From: Thalassospiraceae bacterium LMO-SO8
GTDB lineage: Bacteria > Pseudomonadota > Alphaproteobacteria > Rhodospirillales > Casp-alpha2
Assembly: GCA_031655335.1 (NCBI GenBank)
Contig: CP134226.1
Location: 124,001 to 188,000 of the forward strand
Reading direction: 5' to 3'
Length of the DNA: 64,000 bases
Shown here: piece by piece, positions 1 to 11,074 of the stretch
Layout of the letters: each line of letters begins with the position of its first letter
Position numbering within the stretch: the stretch's first letter is position 1
Notes under the pieces: model-generated
What the model was told of the DNA's origin: nothing
What the model saw: only the letters and a program-made list of their open reading frames with translations
Database searches by the model: none
Program-made: the position numbers and the translations under genes

Positions 1-1016
1 AGGGCACCCGACGCGGGCGGCAATCCGCCCTGCCCTTCGGCGTGCAGAAACGCCTGGGCCATGAAGCGGCCGTAGGCATCGTCCGGGCCCGCCAGGCGGG
101 GCGAAATCAGCACCCGTTCCGGCTGCGCCGCCGCGTCGCCCACGTCGAACAGGACCGGGCGGAACCCTTCCTGGACCAGGGTCCGTGCCGCCGCCCGCCC
201 GGCAATGCCGCCGCCGACCACGGCGACCGAGGCGCCGGGATCAAGAGGAACCGGGGGTGCGTACCAAGGGGGCGTATCATCGCCAGGGGGCAGCCCGTCG
301 AAGCGGCCCGCCAGACATTCCAGTTTACCGGCGAACCCCGGGCGCTTTGTCATGACGAACCCGGCCGCGCCCAAGCCCCGGCGCACGGCGCCGGCGGCGG
401 AAAAGGTCGCGACGCGGGCGCCCGGGGCGCTCAGGCGCGCAACCTGACGGAACACGGCGTCGGCCCACATGTCCGGATTGCGCCGAGGTGCGAAACCGTC
501 GAGAAACCAGGCATCGGCCCGGGCCGACAGCCGTTCCAGCATCTCTGCGACCGGGCCGAACAGCAGGGTCAGGACGACCCGGCCGCCGTCGAGCCGAAGG
601 CGGTGAAACCCCGGCACGCGGCGCGGATAGGCCGCCCGCAGTTCCGTCGCCAGGGGTCCGAGTTCGGGAAACGCCGCATGGGCGGCGGCCAGATCGCCCG
701 GTTCCAGGGGAAAGCCTTCGACCGAGACGACATGCAGGCGCGCGTCCGCCGGGGCCGTGCGCCGCCAGGCGTCCCACAGAGCCAGCACGTTCAACCCCGT
801 GCCGAACCCCAGTTCGCCGACCGTGAACCGGGACCGATGCCGCCAAATATCGGGCCCACCGATGCCGTCCAGGAACACGTGCCGCGCCTCGCCCAGGCCA
901 TCGATCGGTGAAAAATAGATGTCCCCGAAGTCGGCGGAACACAGCGCGCCGTCCCGCCAATCGAGCCGAACAGCACCAAAGGGGGGGGAAATCATATCGG
1001 GGTGGTCCTGTTTCAT
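1..1016 (-). CDS. mnmC: Bifunctional tRNA modification enzyme MnmC (3' end cut off)
   Basis: MnmC completes mnm5s2U at the wobble position of certain tRNAs: an N-terminal SAM-dependent methyltransferase is fused to a C-terminal FAD-dependent oxidase. The frame stays open to the window edge, giving about 338 residues, roughly the N-terminal half. The SAM-binding motif GELGFGTGLN is at residues 67-76 and LDGFAP at 172-177. A Rossmann dinucleotide-binding motif VVGGGIAG at 266-273 marks the start of the oxidase domain. Translation from the ATG at 1016 gives MKQDHPDMISPP; an in-frame ATG 21 bases downstream is an alternative start. A run of eight G lies just inside the start, a spot to check for sequencing error, although the frame is intact through it. 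The gene diverges from the small lipoprotein gene. The family call is firm. Confidence 0.93.
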   Translation of the reverse strand, partial: MKQDHPDMISPPFGAVRLDWRDGALCSADFGDIYFSPIDGLGEARHVFLDGIGGPDIWRHRSRFTVGELGFGTGLNVLALWDAWRRTAPADARLHVVSVEGFPLEPGDLAAAHAAFPELGPLATELRAAYPRRVPGFHRLRLDGGRVVLTLLFGPVAEMLERLSARADAWFLDGFAPRRNPDMWADAVFRQVARLSAPGARVATFSAAGAVRRGLGAAGFVMTKRPGFAGKLECLAGRFDGLPPGDDTPPWYAPPVPLDPGASVAVVGGGIAGRAAARTLVQEGFRPVLFDVGDAAAQPERVLISPRLAGPDDAYGRFMAQAFLHAEGQGGLPPASGA

Positions 1017-1113
1017 GCCTTTTCTATATCAGGCACGCGCCACGCGGGTGTTGATTTCCAGCCCCGCGACCAGGATAAATATCAGACTGAAACACCCTCC
1101 AAGGAGTATGCAC

Positions 1114-1305
1114 ATGAACCGGGTTTCCTCGATTTTCCGCCGCCTTCCTTTTGCCGCGGCCGCCGCCGTCCTTGCGGTCAGCGTTTTCACGGCCTGTAGC
1201 CCCGAAGTCGGCAGCAAGGAATGGTGCGAAGACCTGAAGGCGAAGCCCAAGGGTGAATGGACCGCCAACGAGGCCGGCAACTTCACCAAGCATTGCGTCC
1301 TCTAA
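1114..1305 (+). CDS. DUF3012-type small lipoprotein
   Basis: This 63-residue protein has a lipoprotein signal: a basic N-terminus, an Ala/Val-rich core and the lipobox FTAC with Cys28 as the lipidated residue. The mature part (SPEVGSKEWCEDLKAKPKGE, then a WTANEA stretch and a terminal KHCVL) matches my memory of the DUF3012 family, tiny lipoproteins of unknown function. Two Cys remain after processing and could form a disulfide. An AAGGAG ribosome site 7 bases before the ATG at 1114 decides the start over the in-frame ATG at 1108, which is only one base from it. A possible promoter (TTGATT at 1051, GATAAA at 1074, 17-base spacing) lies upstream. Function is unknown. Confidence 0.85.
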   Translation: MNRVSSIFRRLPFAAAAAVLAVSVFTACSPEVGSKEWCEDLKAKPKGEWTANEAGNFTKHCVL

Positions 1306-1430
1306 CCCTCCGCGACCGCGGTTTTCAAGGCAAACCTTAAGGCTTTTTAACCAGTTGGTAATTCCTGGCGATTTATCCTGCGCGAGGTGGTCCCAGAAGG
1401 GGGCTGAAACGCGGACGGGAGAACAGGTCC

Positions 1431-1958
1431 ATGGGAATTATTTCGAATACGCGGCTCCGACCAGGGAGCCCGCAAAACGAACGGTTCGCACGGCTATCGG
1501 TGGTCGTCGGCGACAGTCAGGATTTCTTCCTGCACCAGACGCGCCGCACCCTCGCCCAGCTTGGCGTGCGCGACATGCACCTGGCCCGTGACGGGGCCGA
1601 GGCGCTTGGCCTCGTTCGCACCCAGGAGCCGCACCTGGCCATCATCGATTGGGACCTGAAGGCCATTCCGGGCCTGGAATTCACGGCCTTTTTGCGCCGC
1701 GCCGAAGGCAGCCCGGCGCCCAACCTGCCGATCATCATGACCATGGCCTCGGTCGACCGCATGAAGATTTCCCGCGCCATGAACGCCGGCGTGAACGAAA
1801 TCCTGATCAAGCCGGTGACGGCGGATGCCCTGCTGCGCCGCATCGTCTCGGCCATCGCCGCCCAGCACAAACCGCAGGTCGCCGCCGGCGCCTACATCGG
1901 CCCCGACCGGCGTCAGACCAGCGAGCCGATCACCGAGGAGCGGCGCGCCGGCACCTGA
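1431..1958 (+). CDS. CheY-like single-domain response regulator with GPDRR tail
   Basis: A 175-residue stand-alone receiver domain with no output domain. The likely phosphoacceptor is Asp73 in IIDWD, the conserved Thr/Ser position is Thr104 in IIMTM, and the conserved Lys is Lys127 in LIKPV. The acidic pocket is reduced: the usual DD is GD (Asp28). The C-terminal tail contains YIGPDRRQ. A second receiver protein near 31.5-32.1 kb ends in the similar GYFGPDRR, so the two probably belong to one signalling family. Such proteins usually relay a phosphoryl group or bind a partner directly. No kinase is adjacent. A strong hairpin terminator follows the gene. Confidence 0.88.
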   Translation: MGIISNTRLRPGSPQNERFARLSVVVGDSQDFFLHQTRRTLAQLGVRDMHLARDGAEALGLVRTQEPHLAIIDWDLKAIPGLEFTAFLRRAEGSPAPNLPIIMTMASVDRMKISRAMNAGVNEILIKPVTADALLRRIVSAIAAQHKPQVAAGAYIGPDRRQTSEPITEERRAGT

Positions 1959-1989
1959 GCCGCTCGCCCGACCACGGCATACGGAATCA

Positions 1990-2020
1990 AAAAGGCGCCC
2001 CCGACCTGGGGGCGCCTTTT
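1990..2020. terminator. Bidirectional intrinsic terminator
   Basis: A perfect 9-bp stem, GGCGCCCCC (1994-2002) with GGGGGCGCC (2008-2016), has a 5-base loop and is flanked by AAAA on the left and TTTT on the right. It can end transcription of the response regulator on the plus strand and of tRNA-Gln on the minus strand. Confidence 0.85.
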
Positions 2021-2025
2021 CATTT

Positions 2026-2100
2026 TGGCTGGGGTGCTAGGACTTGAACCTAGAATAACGGAGTCAGAGTCCGTCGTGTTACCAATTACACCACACCCCA
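2026..2100 (-). tRNA. tRNA-Gln (anticodon CUG)
   Basis: On the minus strand the sequence folds as a 75-base cloverleaf with encoded CCA. The acceptor strand begins UGGGGUG, typical of tRNA-Gln. The anticodon arm is ACGGA / CUCUGAC / UCCGU, so U33 precedes anticodon CUG, which reads CAG. The T arm contains GGUUCAAGUCC. The bidirectional terminator lies immediately downstream. Confidence 0.95.
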
Positions 2101-2316
2101 TTGGAAAGTCCGGCGTGCCGCCCCATATGCAAGGGCCGGGTCGCGCCAAGGCGGTTATATACCGATTGGCTTTCGGGAACGCAACTGACGAGACGCGGTT
2201 TTCGTCGCATATGCCAAAACCCTAATTACGATATAGATTTGATGGACCCAGGGCCGCCGATCACTAGAATGGGCGGTCAAGCGGGAACAACCCGCAGTGA
2301 ACCGTTGGAAGTCTTC

Positions 2317-3333
2317 ATGGCCAAGTGGCCCCAAGCACATTCGCCGCACCGGCACCGCCGCCGCAGCAAGGGCACTGCGCCCTGCTTTGCGGCCATCGAC
2401 CTGGGCACGCACAATTGCCGCATGCTGATCGCCGAGCCGTCCGAGGACGGCCCCGTGGTGATCGACGGGTTTTCCCGCATCGTGCGCCTGGGCGAAGGTC
2501 TGGGCAAATCGGGCAACCTGTGCGAGGACGCCATCCAGCGGACCATTTCGGCGCTGCGCGTCTGCGCCGGCAAGATCCGGCGCCACAACGTCGTGCGGTC
2601 CCGCCATGTCGCGACGGAAGCCTGCCGACAGGCCATCAACTGCAAGGACTTCTTCCACAAGGTCGAGGCGGAGACCGGCATCCGGCTGGAAGCCATCCCG
2701 GCCGAGGAAGAGGCGACCCTGACCCTCGCGGGCTGCCTGCCGCTGCTGACCGGCGGCCATTCCCGGGCCCTGATGTTCGACATCGGCGGCGGCTCGACGG
2801 AACTGAGCTGGATCGACCTGACGACCTGCGTGCCGCATCCCATCGGCATCCTGTCCCTGCCGATCGGCGTGGTGAACATGATGGAAAAGAACGCGTCGCC
2901 CGACTGCACCGCCGACCGCTTCCAATGCCTGGTGGCGGAGGTCGACTCCCTGCTGGCCCCGTTCGACGCCGAATACGGCATTTCCGAGACCTTCGCCCGC
3001 GAAGGGGCCCTGATGCTGGGCACCTCGGGCACGGTGACGACCCTGGGCGCCATTCACCTGGGCTTGACCCGCTATGACCGCTCCCAGGTCGACGGACTGA
3101 CCCTGGACTTCACCGATATCGAACGGCTGGCCGACCGGGTCTCGGCCATGCCCTGCGAGGCGCGCAAGGCCCTGCCGTGCATCGGGCCGGAACGCGCCGA
3201 CCTGATGGTCATGGGCTGCGCGATCCTCAAGGCGATCACCAAACGCTGGCCCGCCGGACGGCTGCGCATCGCCGACCGCGGCGTGCGCGAGGGCCTGCTG
3301 GTCCGCATGATGCAGGACGCCGCCAAGCAATGA
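2317..3333 (+). CDS. Ppx/GppA family phosphatase (short form)
   Basis: A 338-residue member of the exopolyphosphatase / guanosine pentaphosphate phosphohydrolase family, in the ASKHA fold. AAIDLGTHNCRMLIAE near residue 25 is the phosphate-1 motif, DIGGGSTEL at 155-163 is phosphate-2, and GTSGTVTTLGA is a later conserved motif. It consists of the catalytic Ppx-GppA domain only and lacks the C-terminal HD-like domain of the 500-residue enterobacterial enzymes. The basic N-terminus (HSPHRHRRRSK) is not part of the fold. The ATG at 2317 was chosen because the upstream in-frame extension is non-conserved. The gene overlaps rlmE by 4 bases. Whether it acts on polyphosphate or pppGpp cannot be told from sequence. 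Confidence 0.9.
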   Translation: MAKWPQAHSPHRHRRRSKGTAPCFAAIDLGTHNCRMLIAEPSEDGPVVIDGFSRIVRLGEGLGKSGNLCEDAIQRTISALRVCAGKIRRHNVVRSRHVATEACRQAINCKDFFHKVEAETGIRLEAIPAEEEATLTLAGCLPLLTGGHSRALMFDIGGGSTELSWIDLTTCVPHPIGILSLPIGVVNMMEKNASPDCTADRFQCLVAEVDSLLAPFDAEYGISETFAREGALMLGTSGTVTTLGAIHLGLTRYDRSQVDGLTLDFTDIERLADRVSAMPCEARKALPCIGPERADLMVMGCAILKAITKRWPAGRLRIADRGVREGLLVRMMQDAAKQ

Positions 3334-4094
3334 GCACGGGTTCGGGAAAGTCAGGGTCCGGACGGTCCGGTTCGGGCCGCCCCGGCACGACGAAAACGCG
3401 CACGACGCGGTTTTCCGGGCGCGGCCTGCATAATCGCGTGAAGACCGCCAAGGGCCGCAAGACATCGTCCAAGATGTGGCTGGAACGCCAGTTGAACGAC
3501 CCCTACGTGGCCGAGGCCAAGGCGCGGGGATATCGCTCCCGCGCCGCGTTCAAGCTGTTGGAACTCGATTCCATGTTCGGCCTGCTGAAGAAGGGCGGCC
3601 GGGTGGTCGATCTGGGCGCCGCCCCCGGCGGCTGGACCCAGGTCGCCGTCGATGCCGTCGGCGCCGGCAAGGGCCCGAAAGGCGGGCAGGTCGTGGCCAT
3701 CGACATTCAGGGCATGGACCCGGTCCAGGGCGCCACGGTGATCCTTCAGGACTTCATGGATCCGGACGCCCCCGATCGCATCAAGGACGCCCTGACCGGC
3801 CCCGCCGACCTGGTGCTGAGCGACATGGCCGCCCCCGCCACCGGCCACCGGCAGACCGACCATCTGCGCATCATGGGGCTGTGCGAGGCGGCGTTCGACT
3901 TCGCCTGCGAGGTTCTGGCCCCCGGCGGCGGCTTCGTCGCCAAGGTGCTGAAGGGCGGCACGGAAAACGAGCTTCTCGCCCAAATGAAGCGGCGCTTCGC
4001 CGTGGTCAAGCACGCCAAGCCACCGGCCAGCCGCGCCGATTCCGCTGAAAGCTATGTCGTCGCGACCGGATTCCGCCCCGAAAATCAGAATTAA
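3330..4094 (+). CDS. rlmE: 23S rRNA (uridine-2552) 2'-O-methyltransferase RlmE
   Basis: RlmE (FtsJ/RrmJ) methylates the 2'-OH of U2552 in the A-loop of 23S rRNA, a late step in large-subunit assembly. This 254-residue protein has the SAM motif VVDLGAAPGGWTQV near residue 93, and the family's K-D-K-E catalytic set is recognisable (Lys in RAAFKLLE, Asp in LSDMAAP, Lys in FVAKVLKGG, Glu in DSAESYVV). The first 40 residues are a Gly/Ser/Arg-rich basic extension that probably contacts RNA. Its ATG overlaps the ppx stop (ATGA), implying translational coupling. Confidence 0.95.
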   Translation: MSTGSGKSGSGRSGSGRPGTTKTRTTRFSGRGLHNRVKTAKGRKTSSKMWLERQLNDPYVAEAKARGYRSRAAFKLLELDSMFGLLKKGGRVVDLGAAPGGWTQVAVDAVGAGKGPKGGQVVAIDIQGMDPVQGATVILQDFMDPDAPDRIKDALTGPADLVLSDMAAPATGHRQTDHLRIMGLCEAAFDFACEVLAPGGGFVAKVLKGGTENELLAQMKRRFAVVKHAKPPASRADSAESYVVATGFRPENQN

Positions 4095-4143
4095 CAAAAC
4101 ACTATCCCCACGTCCGCACGTGCAAACCTACGGGAATTATCAG

Positions 4144-4173
4144 TTGCAACGCGCATAATTTTTATGTAAAAAT
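4144..4173 (+). promoter_or_regulatory. Possible promoter of the ImmA/IrrE islet
   Basis: The AT-rich gap after rlmE holds TTGCAA at 4144-4149 and TAAAAA at 4167-4172 with a 17-base spacer. The -10 match is only moderate. It would place transcription start about 25 bases before the proposed start codon of the following gene. Confidence 0.3.
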
Positions 4174-4205
4174 CCTTAATCGTGCAACATCAGATCGAGG
4201 GTTCT

Positions 4206-4916
4206 ATGACCGCAGAGGAAATCAACGCGCAGATTGTTGGTACTTTTCCACGTGACCTTCCGATTGACCTATTGGACGCCGTTGTTGCACGGGCGCGTCT
4301 TGCTCATGAGCTTGTCCGTGACAACACAGATCTGACCGGAAGAAGTGCTCGCGGGCTTGAGGGACAAGCTCGCTTCCGCTTGATGGAGAAAGGCTTCCAA
4401 GACGTTTGCGAACGGCACGGTGGTTTGCGGTTGGATGGTGACATGATCCCAGGGACAGACCTCCGTTGCTTCCAGCCTTTTATGCGTTTCGGAGGTGATC
4501 GTCCCGGGGTTATTCTCGGCCTCGCATCGATACCTGAACGGGCAGAATTGCCGTCCAAGAACCAATCCCGACTTGCTGGCGTCACGCTGAATTATCACCT
4601 GACTCCACGCTTGGATTTTGAAAGAGATGGCCGCACGGCCAAACCGGGTGACATATTTGTTTTACTTCTCTGCGCGCGCGACCCCTCACGAGGTGGTAGC
4701 CTTCAAGAAGTTGCAATTGGGGTTATTGATGCCGATTACCAGGGCTTCCTTGTGTACAAATCGGTTGAAGCATTTCTAGCAGAATACGCACCAGACCCTG
4801 ACGGACCGGAGTCGGCGAATTCACCGCCTCTTGTTTCGTTGAAAACAGTCCGCAAAGAGTTTAAGCCTCCGGAACAACCGGATATCGAAGAGAGTGCCGA
4901 CGGTCCGGCTAAATAA
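4206..4916 (+). CDS. Hypothetical protein paired with an XRE-ImmA/IrrE gene
   Basis: A 236-residue soluble protein that I do not recognise. It has no signal peptide or membrane segment. The N-terminal third is helical and charged (AEEINAQIVGTFPRDLP). The middle looks like an alpha/beta domain (DIFVLLLCARDPSRGG, then VAIGVIDADYQGFLVY), and the last 40 residues are Pro/Glu-rich and probably disordered. The ATG at 4206 has GAGGG just upstream; a GTG 24 bases earlier is possible. It lies 12 bases before the XRE-ImmA/IrrE gene in the same direction, so the two almost certainly form one operon. The DNA is clearly less GC-rich than its neighbours, with more A/T-ending codons, suggesting transfer. 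It could be the target or substrate partner of the downstream protease-regulator; this is inference. Confidence 0.7.
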   Translation: MTAEEINAQIVGTFPRDLPIDLLDAVVARARLAHELVRDNTDLTGRSARGLEGQARFRLMEKGFQDVCERHGGLRLDGDMIPGTDLRCFQPFMRFGGDRPGVILGLASIPERAELPSKNQSRLAGVTLNYHLTPRLDFERDGRTAKPGDIFVLLLCARDPSRGGSLQEVAIGVIDADYQGFLVYKSVEAFLAEYAPDPDGPESANSPPLVSLKTVRKEFKPPEQPDIEESADGPAK

Positions 4917-4928
4917 TCGGATACGGTC

Positions 4929-7794
<2,866 letters not shown>

Positions 7795-7806
7795 AAGGCA
7801 GGCCCC

Positions 7807-8418
7807 ATGGCGCGCATCGAAACCGGACAGCAATTGCGTGAACTCTATGCCGAGCCCAAGGGCCGCGCTGTCACCAAGGTCTTCCATCGGCTGGAAGAAC
7901 AATCCCGGCGGTTCATCGCGCTTTGCCCCTTCGTGGTGATCGCGACTCAGGGCCCGGGCGGCGCCGACGTGTCGCCGAAGGGCGACCTGCCCGGCTTCAT
8001 TCAGGTGCTCGACGACGTCACCGTCGCGATTCCCGACCGCCCCGGCAACAACCGCCTCGACGGCTACGAAAACATCCTGGCGAACCCCGCCGTCGGCCTG
8101 ATTTTCCTGATTCCCGGCGTGAACGAGACCTTCCGCATCAACGGTACGGGAGAAATCCGCGACGACGCGGACCTGCTCGCCAAGTTCGAGGTTTCCGGCA
8201 AACTGCCCAAAAGCTGCCTGGTGGTCACGGTGCAGGAAGCCTTCATGCATTGCGCCAAGGCGTTGATGCGGTCCCGCCTGTGGGACCCGGAGGCCCGCGT
8301 CCCGCGCGACGCCCTGCCGACCGCGGCGCAGATGATGTGCGCCCAGACCGGCGATCAGACCATCGCCGACGAAACCAACGAAGAAGCGGCGGCACGCTAC
8401 AAGGAAGTGCTGTACTGA
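7807..8418 (+). CDS. PPOX-class FMN-binding flavoprotein (MSMEG_1061/DR2398-like)
   Basis: A 203-residue protein of the pyridoxamine-phosphate-oxidase-like split-barrel family. Diagnostic parts are FVVIATQGPGGADVSPKGD, FMN-phosphate-type contacts in DRPGNNRLDGYENILANP, and FLIPGVNETFRINGTGEI. This matches the subgroup of FMN-dependent PPOX proteins that often carry a C-terminal extension (VQEAFMHCAKALMRSRLW) with a Cys. Members are putative flavin- or F420-type oxidoreductases of unknown substrate; a true PdxH role is unlikely. It is 12 bases after guaB and probably co-transcribed. Confidence 0.85.
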   Translation: MARIETGQQLRELYAEPKGRAVTKVFHRLEEQSRRFIALCPFVVIATQGPGGADVSPKGDLPGFIQVLDDVTVAIPDRPGNNRLDGYENILANPAVGLIFLIPGVNETFRINGTGEIRDDADLLAKFEVSGKLPKSCLVVTVQEAFMHCAKALMRSRLWDPEARVPRDALPTAAQMMCAQTGDQTIADETNEEAAARYKEVLY

Positions 8419-8424
8419 GCCTGC

Positions 8425-8907
8425 CTAGCGCGGCCAGCGCGGCAACTGGTCCAACCCCATGTAGGTGATGACCGCCCCCAGGATCACCACGACAATCATG
8501 AACGCCAGCAACGTATAGCGGTGGAAATTGCCTTCCGTCGGCGACTTGATCGCATGGATTTTCTGGAACGTGGCGCTGAAATGGGTGGCCACGGCGTGAA
8601 TGCGCGCAAGCTCGTTATGCTGCCAGAACTGATAGATCACCAGCATGAAGACGCAGGCGCAGGTCATGAGAATGATGAGGCCGGTCAGCGCGCTGACGTA
8701 TCCCGCCTTGGCCCCGACCAGCTTGGCGATCACCAACAGTCCCATGAAAACCGCCAAGGTCGAGCCCACGGTCCACCATTGCTGGGCCTTGACGAACAGC
8801 AGGGCGTCGTTGGCCTTGGTATAAATCAGGGAGAGCTCCGCGCGGATCTCGTCGTCGATGGGATCGGGAACGGGTTCGTCCAGGTCGTCCGATTTGCTGT
8901 CAGCCAT
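8425..8907 (-). CDS. Small three-helix membrane protein, unknown function
   Basis: A 160-residue protein with an acidic N-terminus (DDLDEPVPDPIDDEIRAEL), then three hydrophobic segments: about 48-66, 73-95 and 132-152. Between the second and third is a helical soluble stretch (FWQHNELARIHAVATHFSATFQKIH). The start ATG at 8907 has AAAGGAG 6 bases upstream, preferred over an earlier in-frame ATG. It converges on the PPOX gene with 6 bases between stops. I do not recognise a family. Confidence 0.75.
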   Translation of the reverse strand: MADSKSDDLDEPVPDPIDDEIRAELSLIYTKANDALLFVKAQQWWTVGSTLAVFMGLLVIAKLVGAKAGYVSALTGLIILMTCACVFMLVIYQFWQHNELARIHAVATHFSATFQKIHAIKSPTEGNFHRYTLLAFMIVVVILGAVITYMGLDQLPRWPR

Positions 8908-9017
8908 GATGTGCTCCTTTGCAACTGACGCTTGATCCCGATTATCACGCAAAACCCGTGCCGATACCTCTATGACTTACGTATAGGGTATTGAATCTGT
9001 TTAATTTCTTCCGGGGG

Positions 9018-9536
9018 TCAAATTTTGAATTCCCGGGGATCGATAATGCGCGGCGGCACCTGCGGCGCCTTCAGGGGCGGCTGCGGCGGCGGTTGGATTT
9101 CCACGTTGAGGTCGCCCAGGTCTTCCGGCCCCTGCCTGGAAAACGGATTGGTGATGATCAGCACCGAATTGCGCCGGACGGCGTCTTCCAATCCGTCCTG
9201 CAACTGTTCGGCGAAACGCGGGTTCCACGGAATCGAATAGTACCGGGGGGCGGTCTCCTCAGGCAGGCGAAGCCACAGGTAGATGGCCTGGCCCTCGTCG
9301 AAATCGACGCCGAGCACGATGGCCTTGTCCCGCGTCCGTTCGTACCAGGCGTATTCCATGGGCTTGGGCCGCGACAAAAGCTCAATCAGCTGGACATAGG
9401 CCAGCGGCAGGAACAGCGAGACGGCGGCGACCGCGACGAAGCGCACCCAGGTCCGGCGCGGCGCCCATACGGCGAGCGCCCCCAGAACGAAAGCCGTCAG
9501 GGTCATCGCCGCGAAGATATAATAGATGATGTCCAT
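9018..9536 (-). CDS. Hypothetical membrane protein, last gene of an ExbB-like operon
   Basis: A 172-residue protein with two N-terminal transmembrane helices (about 4-24 and 32-52) and a soluble C-terminal domain, YAWYERTRDKAIVLGVDFDE through NPFSRQGPEDL, ending in a Pro-rich tail (EIQPPPQPPLKAPQVPPR). The family is not recognised. It follows the 200-residue membrane-anchored protein by 22 bases on the same strand as the ExbB/MotA-like gene, so the three probably work as one complex. A Pro-rich tail on a channel-associated protein recalls TonB-like spacers, but no TonB domain is visible. Confidence 0.72.
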   Translation of the reverse strand: MDIIYYIFAAMTLTAFVLGALAVWAPRRTWVRFVAVAAVSLFLPLAYVQLIELLSRPKPMEYAWYERTRDKAIVLGVDFDEGQAIYLWLRLPEETAPRYYSIPWNPRFAEQLQDGLEDAVRRNSVLIITNPFSRQGPEDLGDLNVEIQPPPQPPLKAPQVPPRIIDPREFKI

Positions 9537-9558
9537 GGCCGGTTTCCTTGCCTGGGCC

Positions 9559-10161
9559 TCAGTGCAATTCGGTGATCAGGGGCTTGCGCAGCTTACTAAC
9601 GCTGCCTTCGACCAAGTGCCCCTCGCCGTCCAGGCGAAACCGGAAGGCTGTCTCCTCCTGGTTCTTGCCGCGCAGTTCGACCGTGGTTGCGGCGATCTGT
9701 TCCGCTTCCTCCAACGGCCGCTTGACGCTCACGACCACCCGCACCGGCACCGTCACCCCCCTGGGCAGCGGGCCGTACATATGAACGTTGACCACGTATT
9801 CGCCGGCGGGGACGCCGCGGCTGTAGGTCATTTCGTAATTGCGGTCCGTGGCGTCGCCTTCGATCCCAAGGTCGTCGCGCAGCAGGTTGAAGGTCAGGCC
9901 CGACTGGTTCCAGAACCCGACGGGCAGTTCGTTCGGCGCCTTGACCCACAGATCGACGTCGTAGGGCATGTCGTTCGGCCAATGCATTTCGACCATCACG
10001 TTGCCGGGCGCCTTGGCCTCTTCCCGCTGTTCCTGGGGTGGCTGCAAATGCGGCAGCAGCATCACCACCATGGCGACGAAGCCGATCAGGGCCAGCAGGA
10101 TGACGTCCCGGAAAACGGTGCCGGCGGTATCTTCGTCGTCGAAAGTATCGAGTTCTTCCAT
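9559..10161 (-). CDS. Membrane-anchored periplasmic protein (ExbD position, DUF2135-like domain)
   Basis: A 200-residue protein with an acidic cytoplasmic start (ELDTFDDED), one transmembrane helix at about 19-40 and a periplasmic domain. It occupies the place of ExbD/MotB after an ExbB/MotA-like gene but is not recognisably ExbD. The periplasmic part contains PYDVDLWVKAPNELPVGFWN and GVPAGEYVVNVHMYGPLPRG. This DVDLWV ... GEYxVxVxxYG pattern resembles the beta-sandwich DUF2135/YfaP-like domain (my inference from motif memory). The start is placed at the ATG before EELDTF; upstream sequence in the same frame overlaps the channel gene antisense-like and is rejected. It lies 35 bases after the channel gene. 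Confidence 0.75.
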   Translation of the reverse strand: MEELDTFDDEDTAGTVFRDVILLALIGFVAMVVMLLPHLQPPQEQREEAKAPGNVMVEMHWPNDMPYDVDLWVKAPNELPVGFWNQSGLTFNLLRDDLGIEGDATDRNYEMTYSRGVPAGEYVVNVHMYGPLPRGVTVPVRVVVSVKRPLEEAEQIAATTVELRGKNQEETAFRFRLDGEGHLVEGSVSKLRKPLITELH

Positions 10162-10196
10162 GACGCTGTGTGGCGGCGTGCCGCCCCTTCCCCCGT

Positions 10197-10883
10197 CTAT
10201 TCGGCGGCCCGGCGCCGGGTGGCGGCGGCAGGCAACGGGGCCTGCAAGGCGGCGGTCAGCAGCCGCACCGTGCCCGTGGTCAGAATGCGGTGATTGACGA
10301 TGAGCCAGACATAGAGGATCGAGCCGACCAGCGTCGTGTTGAGCGCCACGGACATACCGCTGATCAGGGTCGCGACCATGGCGCCGACCTTGTTGGCGTC
10401 GGACGCGGCCGTCGGATCGACGCCCGACAGCGCGATGATGAAGCCGATGACCGTGCCGATCAGGCCCAGCAGGACCAGGGAATTGGCGATGTGACGGACC
10501 ACGACGATGCGGTTGGACAGGGTCAGGCGCAGGATCTGCGCCGCGCGGTCGGCCTCCCGATCGTCGTCGGCGGCAAGGGCGGCCATGTAGGCCACGGCCG
10601 GTGACCCGGCCGACAGGCGGCCGTCCTCGACCTCGACCGTCTGGCGGCTGGTCTGCCACACCTTCCACGCCGCCAGCGCCGTGCCGTAGGCGAACACGGC
10701 GCAGATCACGCCGGTCAATTCGAGAAGCGGAGCATCGATGATGGGATCGAGCCAGCCCTGAAGATAAGCGGCCCCGACAAACCCGAGGGCGATCACGTTG
10801 ACCAAAAGGAAATGCGCGACAAGCAGATATCGGTACAGCACCGTCAGACCACTCCCCTGCATCGGGGGTGCGGTCATCCGCAC
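10197..10883 (-). CDS. MotA/TolQ/ExbB proton-channel family protein
   Basis: A 228-residue inner-membrane protein with four hydrophobic stretches. Two N-terminal helices are at about 19-42 and 52-72. The characteristic TolQ/ExbB pair follows a cytoplasmic region, LANSLVLLGLIGTVIGFIIA-type (HIANSLVLLGLIGTVIGF) and VATLISGMSVALNTTLVGSI. Such proteins couple proton flow to work in the periplasm through a partner (ExbD, TolR, MotB). The next gene has the topology but not the sequence of that partner. The start may be the ATG at 10883 or the one 6 bases on (MTAPP). It diverges from the rsmB-like gene across about 190 bases. Confidence 0.85.
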   Translation of the reverse strand: MRMTAPPMQGSGLTVLYRYLLVAHFLLVNVIALGFVGAAYLQGWLDPIIDAPLLELTGVICAVFAYGTALAAWKVWQTSRQTVEVEDGRLSAGSPAVAYMAALAADDDREADRAAQILRLTLSNRIVVVRHIANSLVLLGLIGTVIGFIIALSGVDPTAASDANKVGAMVATLISGMSVALNTTLVGSILYVWLIVNHRILTTGTVRLLTAALQAPLPAAATRRRAAE

Positions 10884-11074
10884 CCGGGAACGCCGCCCTT
10901 ATACCACGATCTTCTCATGCAGATCGCGATTTCAAACGCACCTCACGCAATTGCGATCCGCCGTCGTCCTTTCCCCCGCCGATGGAAATCCTTGGCCCCC
11001 GGGCGGGGCGGCGGGTAATCTCTGGCGCAAAGAAGAACACGTCAACAATCCAGCGACACCAGGGAGCGCGATCC

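Noticed and set aside
9559-10668. Longer 369-codon reading of the membrane-anchored protein
   Set aside because: The first 169 codons overlap the ExbB-like gene in another frame and are Arg/Gly/Pro-rich; the ATG at 10161 starts the plausible protein.
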